A DNA stretch of 23,998 nucleotides from Neoconidiobolus thromboides FSU 785 (taxonomy: Eukaryota; Entomophthoromycota; Entomophthoromycetes; Entomophthorales; Neoconidiobolaceae): assembly GCA_025603075.1 (NCBI GenBank), contig MU626522.1, positions 1 to 23,998 on the forward strand, written 5' to 3'. Position 1 is the stretch's first letter; every line of letters begins with the position of its first letter. The translations under genes and the position numbers were made by a program. This document shows, one piece after another, positions 1 to 10,635 of this stretch. The notes under the pieces were generated by a model that saw only the letters and a list, made by a program, of their open reading frames with translations, did no database searches and was not told where the DNA came from.

Positions 1-3
1 AAA

Positions 4-103
4 TGGGGATGTATTTTTGTGTTTAAGAATTTTACTAACAAATTTTCCGCTTAAATAGCGCTTAAAAAATGGAAAAAATAATGAAGTTAAAAAAACACTC
101 CCA
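4..103 (+). repeat. ~100-bp inverted-repeat unit, copy A
   Basis: This is the first full copy of a unit found about eleven times in the window. It starts TGGGGATGTATTTTTGTG, has an inner TTTTCC...GGAAAA inverted pair around an AGCGCT core, and ends ACACTCCCA. The last bases are an imperfect reverse complement of the first, so the unit is bounded by short terminal inverted repeats. Copy C (771-870) is nearly its reverse complement. Confidence 0.85.
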
Positions 104-112
104 AATGTTATA

Positions 113-178
113 TAGAGATGTGTTTTTGTGTTCAAGAATGTTAGTAATGATCTTTCCACTCATAGCGCTTAAAAAATG
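113..178 (+). repeat. ~100-bp unit, copy B (3'-truncated, tandem to A)
   Basis: Directly after copy A, a second plus-oriented unit begins TAGAGATGTGTTTTTGTG and can be followed through the TTTCCACTC and AGCGCTTAAAAAATG stretches. It then loses similarity before the expected CCCCA end. It is a decayed or truncated tandem neighbour. Confidence 0.6.
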
Positions 179-770
179 TTTAAATAATTAGAATGTAAAC
201 TATGAAATTAGCTTTGTAGTTTTTATTACTTTGCTAAATTATTTGAAATTGTCAAAAGTTTAAGTTAATTTCAAAACTTTTGTATTTAAATTAATTTATA
301 TAAGTAGCATTGTTTTATTCAATATGTATTTGATCAAAATATAATAAATTTTATACTTAAAATAAGTTTGTATTGTAATGCTATAATAATTACATTCATT
401 CAAGTAAACTGATATAGATAACTTAATTTAAAAATGAATATAAAAATTTCAAATTAAAAAATACCAGTTATTTTACATTTTATACTGTCTAAATATCTAT
501 ATCTATATTTATGATATATTTTATTAAACTAATTAATATTCAAAATTATACTAAATAACATATTCTATATTCATTACTGATAAATAAAAATCTATACTTT
601 TTATTATATAAGAAAATGAATTATTAAAATTAGTTGAAATTAAAAGAGTGCTTAGCTAATTAAACTGATTTAGCTTTCTGGCAAAAATTAAAAAAAACTC
701 ATAAATTGAATAAACTCAGTTTATCGTCATTAAAAATTTAAAACTGAATTAAATTGAATCAACTAATATA
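179..770. other. A+T-rich stretch without recognised gene
   Basis: This lies between copies A/B and the inverted copy C. I see no coding region with credible composition or splice structure. If A and C are the two ends of one element, this is its interior and it carries no recognisable transposase. Confidence 0.5.
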
Positions 771-870
771 TGGGAGTGTTTTTTTTGACATCATTATTTT
801 TTCCATTTTTAAGCGCTATTTAAGCGGAAAAATTATTAATAAAATTCTTAAACACAAAAATACATCCCCA
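771..870 (-). repeat. ~100-bp inverted-repeat unit, copy C
   Basis: On the plus strand it reads TGGGAGTGTTTTTTTT ... TACATCCCCA. Its reverse complement differs from copy A at only a handful of positions, so A and C look like a recent pair or the two long inverted ends of one 867-bp element (4-870). Open frames across this segment are translations of the repeat. Confidence 0.85.
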
Positions 871-1291
871 TTTATTGCCACTAAATTTTTTTATTTTATT
901 ACTATTGTTTTACTTTATGTTCAAGTAAGGATTACACTTAATTAAAAAAAACTTACATTGGAGTATTTCTCGTTTTTTGATATAGTAAGTCTTTTATATA
1001 TAAGCTATTGTTTACTTGAATATAATATCATAATCTAAACTTTGTAAACTCTAAATTTCACTTTCACTTTAAATCTATGGATATTATCTCGATAAAACCA
1101 TTTCATCACTATATTATATTTATTATATTGATTTATTAGCTAGCTATATTAGCTTATCAAGTCTATTTTGTTTTAGCATCAAGTCCTTTTATAATTTATA
1201 TTTTACTATGAACATTCGTTCTTTGACATCCCATTATAAATTCTTTAGTACTAAATTTTTAATTCAATATGAATAGCAGTAAAAGTAATAA
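871..1291. other. gene-less leader before gag-like copy 1
   Basis: This is A+T-rich sequence with stops in all frames. It could hold the promoter or an upstream exon of the zinc-knuckle gene that follows, but no start codon or donor site stands out. Confidence 0.35.
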
Positions 1292-1309
1292 GTACCACCC
1301 GATTCTTGT

Positions 1310-1998
1310 TTGAATCAAGAAACACTAATTGAGCTATGTAATAAATATAAAATATATAGATCATTGCTTCAGTATGGAATAATGATGAACTTTTCAAAAG
1401 TTAGATTTTATTATAATAAACCCAGTATAAGGATTAAAATAGAAAATTTCCATGAATGTACCAAACATGTAATTGGAAAACTTATATATTCCACAATAGG
1501 AAAAGCCAAAGGTAATAAATTGGAAATTAGATTTTAAAAAAAAAAGGTCAAGAAGCAGTGTTAAACCAAAAATGGATTATTGATGAGTATGAAGTTAGAG
1601 TTTATAGGTCGTGGTGTTATTTAGAGATTATTATCCGTTTAATAATATTAAGCTTTGGGCAGGGATTTGTTGGCAAAGCATTCGAAGAAAAGCAAAAAAC
1701 TAGCTTCAGTATTTATGGCAAAGTTGTTTATTGTACTCCTCTATTAGTTGATAAATATCCTTTTTATTTCAATCTTGCGATGTTATTTCTTATGCCAAAC
1801 GATGAAGTGTATTATAATAAAGTAATCATCACAAGCAAGTTTTTAATCAGCACAAATCTTCTATCAGCCATTTATGTATATGAACCACCTGAAATCAAAT
1901 GTATTTATTGTAGAAATACCACTCATATGAACAATCAATGCGTAACAATTGGTGTTTTAAGGAATTTATTTGATATTGCAAAGAGAGATTCGTCATGA
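1310..1998 (+). pseudogene. gag-like CCHC zinc-knuckle protein, copy 1 (frameshifted)
   Basis: Two adjacent frames (about 1310-1537 and 1546-1998) together resemble the intact minus-strand gene at 15869-16477. Shared landmarks are an I-M-M near the N terminus, LNQKW, an IYGKV segment, FLMPND and a C-terminal knuckle IKCIYC...H...C with CX2CX4HX4C spacing. The frames are separated by a stop and a frame change at the ten-A run 1536-1545. The first in-frame ATG is 1382; similarity extends upstream of it, so the true start or an upstream exon is unresolved. The order (strand-rich N-terminal module, RRM/DUF4283-like middle, zinc knuckle) is that of gag-like ORF1 proteins of LINE-type retroelements; this is a family-level inference. 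It is probably a decayed copy, although frameshifting on the A-run cannot be excluded. Confidence 0.7.
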
Positions 1999-2234
1999 CA
2001 ATCAAGGACTCAGAAATAAAATAAAATTCAATCATACTGCTATTCTACTTGCTTTGAGTTTACACGAAAATTGCTAATATGATTTTTAATTCTTGTTTTA
2101 ATCTTAAATATACTTTGTTTAATATATTAATCTAAATCAATAAGTAAATTGTATCTTGTTTTTACTATAATATATATCTTATTAGAGTTTTGTTTAATAA
2201 AACTATTCAAAGATTTTGTAAAAGGATCAATATA

Positions 2235-2333
2235 TGGGGATATATTTTTGTATTTAAGAGTTTTACTAACAGTTTTTCCACTCAAATAGCGCTAAAAGAT
2301 GGAAAATTAATGAAGCCAAAAAAAACACCCCCA
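2235..2333 (+). repeat. ~100-bp inverted-repeat unit, copy D
   Basis: It runs from TGGGGATATATTTTTG to ACACCCCCA, with the internal TTTTTCCACTC and AGCGCT landmarks. It is flanked by TATA-rich bases on both sides (...AATATA before, TATATA after), which would fit a TA-type target duplication. It is the last copy before the gene island. Confidence 0.85.
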
Positions 2334-3213
2334 TATATAAGATAGTAATGTAATAAAAAGGATTGTGAATTTTATAAAATGGGTTTAAAATAAATCGTAT
2401 TCTAAGCATAGCGGATAAAGTAATAATTTTTTATAAAATTTGTATTTAATTTTGTTATTAGCTAAACATAATTACATTTCTATTCTATCCCGTAGATTCA
2501 AAAAGAAATATTCATTATATACGTATATAAACATTTATTTTATAAAGTCATTATTTATTAAACCTGGAGAGTTAATTATATTATCATAAAGCTATATTTT
2601 ATAGCATTAATGTAGATAAACTGGCTAAAAACGTTTTATATTTATTGTAACAAATTTTACGATCCTTTCGATCCTTTATGTTAAACTAATACTTGATTTT
2701 AAACTTCTCTATATCAAGGTATTCATCGTTGTTTTTACATGCTTTGGGGATTTTAAAATATAGCACTGATTTCTTTGACTATGTAGCTTAATATAAATAC
2801 AAAGCTACTATGTTCTAGACACTGTTGTTATGACATTGAGTTTACTATGTTATTTTGTCAAGCCTATCAAATTATTTTAAGTTTCATTATTTTATCAAGT
2901 TTCTTGTATTTGTGCTCTCGTTTTTATTATGAAAGTCCTTGATTCTTATATAAATGGCTTTCAAATATTAAATTCTTATATTTATATATTATATCTTGAA
3001 GAAGCCTTATTTATAACTGTTATAATATTTAATAACAACCTTTTTATAAATAAGTGACGATTGATTTATGATAATCGTATTTTAGTATAAAATATCAAAA
3101 GTTTTGTTGTGACACTTATCAAATCAAAACCAAAATGTATATTGATAACGTTGATAAGCGTATTGTGTAGATTTTTTTAATCAAATTCTTAAAAATTGAA
3201 TATTTTAGATACA
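2334..3213. other. gene-less A+T-rich stretch
   Basis: No credible ORF or RNA gene is seen. The bases just before 3214 end in ATTTTAG, a possible splice acceptor for the decayed zinc-knuckle gene that follows. A short stretch near 2890 (TTATCAAGT...) resembles sequence upstream of copy 1 near 1157, so some shared upstream sequence may persist. Confidence 0.35.
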
Positions 3214-3828
3214 AGTATAAGATCAATAAATCATTTCTTTGATATGGGATAATGATTAACTTGTCCGAAGTTAACTTCCGACAACATAAAGTAAAGAGTC
3301 AAAAGCTTACTTTTATAAATATTAAGGATTGTGTATCAACTATATATTTACCACACTTTATTTTTATCCAATGATTGAATTTAAAGAATCTAGTAAAGTT
3401 GGAATTGGGTTTAAAAAGGAATTGGAAAGAGAATTCATGTTAAACAAAAATGGGATATAGATGGACATGTAGTTATATGATGTCGATTATGGGATTATTC
3501 AGAAAACGTTATGGGTATAATGTTATCAAACTTTGGAACTAAAATTGCTTTTGGAAAATTTGAAGAGAGAATAAAATCCTAACTTAGTATCTATAGAAAA
3601 GTTATTTCATGTACTTGATTGTTTGAACCTAGTAAAATATTCCGAATTGATATTGTAATAATCTTTCTAATATCAAATGATGGGACAGGGAATAGACCAG
3701 TGTTATCACATGAATTTCTAACTAGTAATAACCTTCCGCCAGCTATTTGTATCTATGATATTTCTAAAGCTAAATGTATTCATTGTGGAAGTATTAATCA
3801 TAAGAGTAAGAAATGTGCAGATATTTGA
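3214..3828 (+). pseudogene. gag-like CCHC zinc-knuckle protein, copy 2 (multiply broken)
   Basis: Conceptual translation across frames recovers the same landmarks as copies 1 and 3: YKYKIN near the start, GIMINLS, a D-G-H segment, GIMLSNFG, SIYRKVISCT, SNNLPPAICIYD, and a knuckle KCIHCGSINHKSKKC with CX2CX4HX4C spacing. It has several in-frame stops (for example TGA after the YKYKIN segment and TAA in the middle) and at least two frame changes, one in the LNQKW region. The only long open piece is the C-terminal 69 codons (3619-3828). It is a dead copy, more decayed than copy 1. An ATTTTAG just upstream may be an old splice acceptor. Confidence 0.75.
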
Positions 3829-4293
3829 GGCTATAAAAAATTATTTATTTAGCCTGAAAAAGATTAACGTAACAACTTATTTGTTTTTTTGTATGCTAAT
3901 TATTATAAAAATTAGAATAAACTTATCCGTCTTAAACCTTTAATATGACTATTTTTGATTTATATTGTATATGCTTCTTCCATTAAAAAATTGATCTTGT
4001 TTAGGTTGACAAATGTTTAAAGACTAATTTAATTATTAGAAAAGTTAAAATCGTAAAACAAACTATTATTCATAGTATAACAATTTGATCAAAATTATGT
4101 TTATTTTATGAAAGCATAAAAATTAAAAAATTGTTTTAAAAGAAATAAAACTTTAGTTAATCATTTTAAAAAAAAATGAAAACTGAATTAATTTCAATTT
4201 AAATAATAATTATGCATAACTTCAAGAATCCCCCAAAAAACCGAAATTTCTCATTTTAAAAGCTTGACTTTTTTATATATAAAATAATCAAAA
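3829..4293. promoter_or_regulatory. intergenic region upstream of NOP9
   Basis: A+T-rich intergenic sequence ends in AATCCCCCAAAAAACC (about 4227) and a TATATATAAAA tract (about 4274) only ~15 bp before the NOP9 start codon. The tract may mark a short 5' UTR, but no distinct promoter element can be proven. Confidence 0.3.
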
Positions 4294-7200
4294 ATGCCCA
4301 GAGATAAAAATAGAAGACCCAGACGTAGACCAAAGACTCAAGAGGAAGAAGAGAATAACCAAATCAATGAAATCAAACCGGAAGAAATTGAGCAAACAAT
4401 TGATAATCAAGACAACCAAATAGGAGACGATAATTATGAAGCAGAAGAACGATTTAATGGCGGTAGACCATCTTATATTGATCCAGCATCATTCGGTCAA
4501 GTAGAACCTGAAGTTCAACATTATTTTAAAAACTTAGAAAAAGTTATTGATGATAAAGATAATGTACCAGAAGGTAAGTGAGTAGGCTATTTTTTTATAA
4601 GAATAATATTAAAATTTATTCTAGATTTGGATCTTATGATTGAAAGTGCTTTTAGTGAAATTAAAGATAAAGAATATCAGTTGTTTGTTGATCATGAATG
4701 TTCAAGAGTTTTAGAAAAAATTGTTTGTTTAGCTCCAACTTATAGAATTGTTCAATTATTGAACGTTTTAAATCAGAAGTAAAAAGATTTGTTTACCAAT
4801 AATTTATATATTAATATAGTTTAGACTTCTTACTTGTTTAACTCATCGATTTGCCTCCCATGTATGCCAGACATTAATTATTTTATCTTCAGAAATCTTA
4901 GATAGAGAAGTAAGCTTTTTTATTTACTTTTGAGTAAAAATAAGTATTAATAAAAAAAAATAGTGTAAAGGACAACCAGTAAAAATACCTGAAGATTTAA
5001 AAGAGGAGATAGGTGAATTACCAACTATGGAAGAATTATTTATTTCAATATCCAATGTAAGTTTTGTGTGTAAAGGAATTTTTTATTTATATTTAATCTA
5101 AATAGAACCTTTCCGGTCGTTGGTCCGATCTAATTTTTGATACTTTTGCTTCCCATGTGCTTCGAGTAGTACTTCAAGTATTTCATGGCTCACCAATTGA
5201 GGATGCCAACTCCCATAAATCCGTAGTTAAAAGTAAAAGTTCCAAAAAATACATGGAAGCTAAAAGTGGCGGGAATTTTATAGTAAATTTATATCATTAC
5301 TCTAACCTATTTATTTTGTATTAATATGTTTATAGGCACCAAAATTAGAAGGAAATAGACAAGTACCAGATTCTTTTAAAGATTTATTGAAAAATGTAAC
5401 TACTGAGTTAATTGTTGATGTATCAGAAACTGTATTGAGAACCACTGTTTTTCATACAACGGCTAGTCCAGTTATTCAATTATTATTACAAATTCAATCT
5501 AAAAAAGATGGACCTGAAAGTGTGGATGCCTATGTTAATACTTTATTACATGATATTCCTACTGAAGAAGGTAAGCTGTTTTAATTATTATTTTGTTATA
5601 GAATATATATTAATTTTTTTTAGCTATCATAAATCAAGGAGATAAATTAAAAAATCCATATGTACTTGCTATTATTAAAGATAATGTAGGATCTCATTTA
5701 TTTGAAAAAATAGTACAAGTAAGCATTATTTATATAAATTATTATTCAATATTAGATGCTAAATCAATTAACAATTAGGTCGTTTCAAATTCAATGTATA
5801 ATCGAATTTATCAGTTATATTTCCGTAATAAAATGATAGATTTAAGTTTACATGGTACGGGAAATTTTGTTATTCAAAGTTTGATTTCAAATGCTAGAAG
5901 TGAAGCTCAATTACAATCTATGATTGATGAAGTTGTTCCTTCTTTTGAAAGGCTTTTGAGTAAGTTTGGATTTTTTATTGGTAGGTATATGTTTTTTATA
6001 AAGTTTTTAAATAGAGGTTGGTCGTCCAGGTGTCGTTAGAAGTGTTGTCGATGCTTGTCTTAATTTAAATGCTTGTTATAAGGAAGCTGTTAAGGTAGTT
6101 ATTCGATTTAATATATAAAGAGTTTAAATTCCAAGTTATAACAATATGTTTAGTTGACTTCAACATACACTAAATGATTAAACCTTATATTAATTTTTAT
6201 TTTGCTTTAGGGACTTACATCAGCATTCCATATCAATACGCCAACTGAACAAAAAGATTTAATTCATGTTGTATTAAGAATGGAAAGTTATCCAGTAATT
6301 TTATTTATTAAGATTAATACTTAATTATTAAATGATATATTATAGACATATAAACAATATGAGCATGAAAAAGTTAAATATCATCTTCAAGGATCAACAC
6401 TATTACAATCTTTAATAAAATATCCAGAACCACATAATGGATTAGTTATTAATAGGTAACATAATAACTAACAGTATAAAAATGTGAAATACTAATATTA
6501 TTTAATAGTATATTAAGTCAATCTAGTGAAACATTATTAAGTTTATCAAAAGATCAAACAGCTTCATTTATTATTGAAAAGATATTAAAATCGGACAATA
6601 TCAATCTTAAAGTTAAACGTAGAATATTAAATGCATTTGATGGCTCATTTCATTTGCTTGCTATTGACAAATTTGCTGGTCGTATTTTAGATGCTTGCTG
6701 GGCTATTGCTGATATTAAAGACAAAGTAAGTTTATAATAATGTTAATATTAATATAAACTAATTACTAATAAATATTTAATTTTAATAGGAAAAAATAGC
6801 TAGTGAATTAGTACAACATGAAAGTTTACTAGCAACAAATTTCTTTGGAAAATTTGCTTTAAGAAATTGTAAAATTGAAAGTTTTAAATATAAAAAAGAC
6901 GATTGGATATTACGTGAAGAAGGATTTGATCGTAAAAAACAAATGTTTAATGAAATATTTGATGAAAAAGATCAATCTTTATTTACAAAGAAAAAATCGT
7001 TATTAGCTAATAGTTTAAAGCCAAGTATAGCATATCAAGGTAATAATGAGAATGAGAAGAATGGGGGGAAGGTAATTTTGATTGAACTTTTTTTAGTAAC
7101 AAAAATAATTGATTTTTTATGTTAGAATGTATCAAACAATGATAAGGTTTCAGAAATTGATGAGTTATTTTCAAAAGTTAAGAAAGAAAATAAAGAGGAT

Positions 7201-7455
7201 GATATAATAAATAAGAACATAGAAATAGAAAAACCAAAAAAGAGTAAAAAGAATAAAAAGAAAGATAAAGATATGGAAGACATATTAGAAGCTATAACAT
7301 TCTCCTCTGGTAAAAAGAAGCGTAAGAAAGAAGAAAAGAAGGATGAGAAAAAAGAAAAGAAGGAGAAAAAAGAAAAAAAAGGCGAGGATAGGGTTAAGAA
7401 GGAAAAAAGTAACGACGATATCTTTTTAAACGTAAACGGAGATTCAAGAAAATAA
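4294..7455 (+). CDS. NOP9: Nop9, nucleolar Pumilio-repeat protein
   Basis: This encodes a nucleolar RNA-binding protein of the Nop9 family. In yeast Nop9 binds pre-rRNA near the ITS1 site and is needed for 40S subunit maturation. I place 14 exons: 4294-4573, 4625-4778, 4825-4909, 4964-5056, 5106-5282, 5336-5570, 5624-5718, 5779-5959, 6015-6094, 6211-6294, 6346-6455, 6509-6725, 6790-7071, 7126-7455. Together they give 800 residues in one frame; all introns are GT-AG, 46-116 bp. Evidence for the family is a basic start (MPRDKNRRPRRR), the YIDP...QHYFKNLE block, Puf-like helices with HECSRVLEKI, THRFASHVCQTL and FDTFASHVLRVVL, a GSHLFEKIV repeat, a GTGNFVIQSLI repeat, and a Lys-rich C-terminal tail from about residue 740, typical of nucleolar proteins. 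Yeast Nop9 is about 666 residues, so this one is longer mainly in its tail. The start is the first ATG in a clear leader. The exon 2/3 acceptor has a competing TAG five bases upstream, rejected because it hits a stop. Confidence 0.93.
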
Positions 7456-7922
7456 AGGAAGAAAGTATCTAAAAAAGTATGAATGATTTTGAGACATAAT
7501 AAGTATTGTAATAATATATAGAGTTTTATCGTATAATATAGGTTATACTTTTATAGAGAGTTAGGTTATGAAATAAATATAAATTAACTATTTAGTGTTT
7601 TTGTTTTATTGTTTTGATTTATTTATGCTTTGTTTAAACTTTCTATAACTTAGACCATCAAAATGGTCAATTAGGATAGTATTTATGTTGAATTCAACTT
7701 CATGATTAATTTATTTGATAAATTGGTATTCTGATTATTACTATAACTTCAATGAACTATTGTTTAATTATTACAATATTTTTTAGAAATCCCAATTTCA
7801 AATTAAACGCTTACTAAAAAAGACTCAAAAAAAACAAGCTTCAATTTAATTGGTAAAAATTTCGAGCTAATTCAGTTTCACTTGTGATAAGCTAATTTTT
7901 AACTTTTTTATAATTAACTACA
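7456..7922. other. intergenic region NOP9 to MIC26/27-like gene
   Basis: This contains the NOP9 3' region, with an AATAAA at 7572-7577 as a possible poly(A) signal, and the upstream region of the MIC-like gene. No further gene is seen. Confidence 0.4.
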
Positions 7923-8919
7923 ATGGCCAGCAAATTGATTAGAGTAAATAAACAACTCATAGTATAATACTACATTATGTTAATAGCAATGAACTATTTA
8001 GAAAGCCTTTATTGGAACCTCATTACTTGGGGTAGGAAGTTTAATTAATAAACAAGCTATTTTAAATCAAGGAGAGAAAACTAAAGTAAATAAGATTAAA
8101 ATGAACAAAACATAAGAAGAATACTAATATAATAATTTAGCCAAGTATTTATGATGATAGTGTCATTGAGTTGGTTTATCTTGAAGATAAAACTTCAAGA
8201 CTTGAGCATAAAATTAAAGAAATTCGTTTAGAAACTAATGAACAAATTGTAGGCTATAAAGTAAGTCTTATTATTGCTATCTTAATCTGTTAATTAACTA
8301 ATTGTTTCTATCAAAAAATGTAGAGTTTTATTCAAAGTTATATTGATAAAATTGTTCATTTTGAACAAAAAACTGAAAGTGAGCGGTTTATATTTGATTA
8401 AAATGAATGATTTTATATTAATTTTAATAGAATTTGTCCACTCTTTAGTACCAAAAAATGAGACTTTATTACCCAATTCTTTATATGTCGGTATTGCTAC
8501 TTTATATGGTAGTATTTTAGCTAGAAACAGTAATCACTTTAATTGATTTTTTATTATCTTAGTTAACTAACCGACAATTTTACCATATAGGATTCTTCCT
8601 CCTTCGTTTAGCTTCCCCCCTAGCTTTTGGTATTTCCTTTTCTTATTTCTTACTGCCAGGTACCACTCAAAATATAGCAGATCGATTAGTTGATTTTTAT
8701 AAAAATAATTCAACCAATTTGAACTTCAATGAAATCAGTTCTGCTTCAAGTACTACTACTGAACATTCTAAAAGTTATACATCTCCAGAGTTAGATATCA
8801 ATAATAAAAATCAAAATGCTCCACTTGAACAAACAATTCAAGAAGTTGAGGCTATGTATACTACTCGTGGTGATCCAGGCGTCCGTCCTGTTTTGGAGCG
8901 TAAAGAAACTTCAGAATAA
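7923..8919 (+). CDS. MICOS subunit of the MIC26/MIC27 (apolipoprotein O) family
   Basis: This is a predicted inner mitochondrial membrane protein of the MICOS complex, which holds cristae junctions. I place six exons: 7923-7943, 8002-8085, 8141-8260, 8324-8378, 8431-8529, 8591-8919, giving 235 residues, the usual size of yeast Mic26/Mic27 (about 233-234). Visible features are a short hydrophobic N-terminal segment (GTSLLGVGSLIN), the family hallmark PSIYDDS, a coiled amphipathic stretch (LVYLEDKTSRLEHKIKEI), then two membrane segments around LYVGIATLYGSIL and FFLLRLASPLAFGISFSYF, and a polar Ser/Asn-rich tail with RGDPGVRP. The first exon is only seven codons (MASKLIR) and is the least certain part; its donor GTAAAT and acceptor TTTAG at 8001 keep the frame. 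The gene converges on ATP4 with 195 bp between stops. I cannot decide between MIC26 and MIC27, so no symbol is given. Confidence 0.85.
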
Positions 8920-8920
8920 A
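8915..8920 (+). terminator. possible poly(A) signal overlapping the MIC-like stop codon
   Basis: AATAAA spans the stop codon (TAA 8917-8919). It is a candidate only; A+T-rich DNA makes this hexamer common. Confidence 0.25.
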
Positions 8921-9114
8921 TATAAAAGTTTAATTAATATGTTTTGTTATTGAAAGGTAGCTGTAATTTTTTGTGCTTTAGTTTTTTATTAGGATTTTTT
9001 AAACAAATTTATAAAGAAACAATTAAATAGAGTGGAAAAAAGATTAAGATTTTAATATTTTATTTAATGGAACAATTAAGCCAGTTTAATAAACTAGTAT
9101 ATCGTTCAATGGAT

Positions 9115-10220
9115 TTATGCTTTGGCAATAAGTTCTAAAGAAAGAAGTAATAAATATATAATCAAAGATAAAACAACAAAAAAAATTACTTTGGGCATCA
9201 GCAATAGCTTCTTTAAGGAGTTGAGCTTGCTATTAAAATATTAATACCAAAATAACAATACATATAAAATCACTTACAATTTTTGGATCCTTAATAGATT
9301 TTTGAACATTTTCTAAAACTTGAGCAGCAACAGCTTTTTGTTCTTGTTCACGTACAGCGTTTTCATAACGTACCCAAGAATCAAGAGTAGATTTAATTTC
9401 ACTGTTGACTTGAACTTGTTGCTTAAGTTCAAAAATTTTACTTTGCATAGAAGCTAATTCCTATTAATTGAAAATGAAATTATTGATATCGTAATAAAAT
9501 ATAATTCAAGTATTAAGGACTACCTTTGACATAGTAAATAAATCTTTGGTAACTGGTACAATATCAGATAATTGAGTAGCAGATTCAATACGTTCTTTGA
9601 CTTGTTCTTTATGATTTTGACGAGCTTCAACTAAAAGGTTTTTAATGAACTAAATAAAAAAAATCAGTTATTCTCAAACTCATAATTTCAGCTCAAATAA
9701 ACTTACATTTAATCGATTTTCAGCCCATTCATTATAGGGAGCTTTAGCATTTTTTAAAATTAAAGCAACAATAGCTAAGAAAGAAGCAGCAACAACAGTT
9801 TCTTCATTAACTACATAAATTTCTTTAGAAATTAACCAAGTAGATAAAGTAGCTCCGATGGTAACAAATCCAGCTTTTGATACAATATTGTTTCCTGGAA
9901 GGGAATCAATCAAACTAGTAGCTTTGGTTTTTGGATCAACTTGTTTAACTAAAACAACAAAGGTTAATAAAAAAGGTACAAATAAGATGATGAAAATTAC
10001 CTTCTGGGGTGCTGGAAGAGTTACGAACACTGAAATATTTTTAATATTTTTTTAGTTTAAAATGTATAAATAAAATTACATTTGGTTACAAACTGAAGTA
10101 CGTAAACTTTTAGCAGCTACAGTACGGGATACAGCTATTTAAAAAAATTAACCTTTAAAATCTTCAACTATGTAATAATATTTTACTTGATAATGAAGAA
10201 ATCGCAAATTTGGAAGCCAT
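9115..10220 (-). CDS. ATP4: F1Fo-ATP synthase subunit b (subunit 4), mitochondrial
   Basis: This is the peripheral-stalk (stator) subunit of mitochondrial ATP synthase. Exons in transcript order are 10220-10187, 10134-10080, 10029-10001, 9948-9707, 9649-9524, 9460-9278, 9229-9190, 9134-9115, giving 242 residues; yeast Atp4 is 244. The first ~40 residues are a Ser/Arg/Ala-rich mitochondrial presequence ending near VRNSSSTPE. Then come VDPKTKATSLIDSLPGNN, close to the DPKAKA..PGNN block of yeast Atp4, and two membrane helices around GFVTIGATLSTWLISKE and VVAASFLAIVALIL. A long charged helix follows with EAR..HKEQVKERI and FELKQQVQ, then the conserved LDSWVRYE. Seven GT-AG introns interrupt it. 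The 52-bp intron 9949-10000 is open in one frame and reads as a hydrophobic run; it is not coding. The gene diverges from the LYR gene across 415 bp. Confidence 0.95.
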
Positions 10221-10635
10221 TTTTAAATCTAAAATTTAATCTTAATTAATAAACAACGTAATTTCTGAAGTATCTTGTATTGTCTTACTAACTATTGTTT
10301 TAAGATAGAGTTTTTTTAACCTTAAAATTAAAACGTTGTTTACTCGCAACTATCAGATTCGAAATTGATAAAATAAACCAATCAGATATTGATAAGTTAG
10401 GGTTATTTAATTTTACCCTAATTTTAAAAAAAATTACTGGCTGAAATACTAAGTTTAGGTTTGGGGTACAGGGCATTATACTTTTGGGGTACTTAATTTT
10501 AGTGTAAAAATTGTAGTGATGCAAAATTAAATGATTGGATTTATCCCAAAATTAAATCCCATCGCATTTTATTTAGGATAAACTTTATTTTAATTTTAGT
10601 TACAATTTTATCAAAAAAATCAAAATCAAAATCAA
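10221..10635. promoter_or_regulatory. divergent promoter region between ATP4 and the LYR gene
   Basis: Both start codons face away from this 415-bp region. It holds a perfect 7-bp inverted pair, TTAGGGT at 10397-10403 and ACCCTAA at 10415-10421, and a perfect 10-bp direct repeat, TTTGGGGTAC at 10460-10469 and 10483-10492. These are the most G+C-rich bases of the region. TTAGGG/CCCTAA is the known recognition core of Tbf1/TRF-type Myb factors, which act at some fungal promoters; the link here is inference. Confidence 0.5.

Noticed and set aside
754-945. 63-codon open frame
   Set aside because: Most of it is the translation of repeat copy C (771-870); no independent coding evidence.
9680-10030. 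116-codon minus frame taken as one exon
   Set aside because: It reads exon 3 of ATP4 in the wrong frame and translates an intron; splicing restores the conserved protein.
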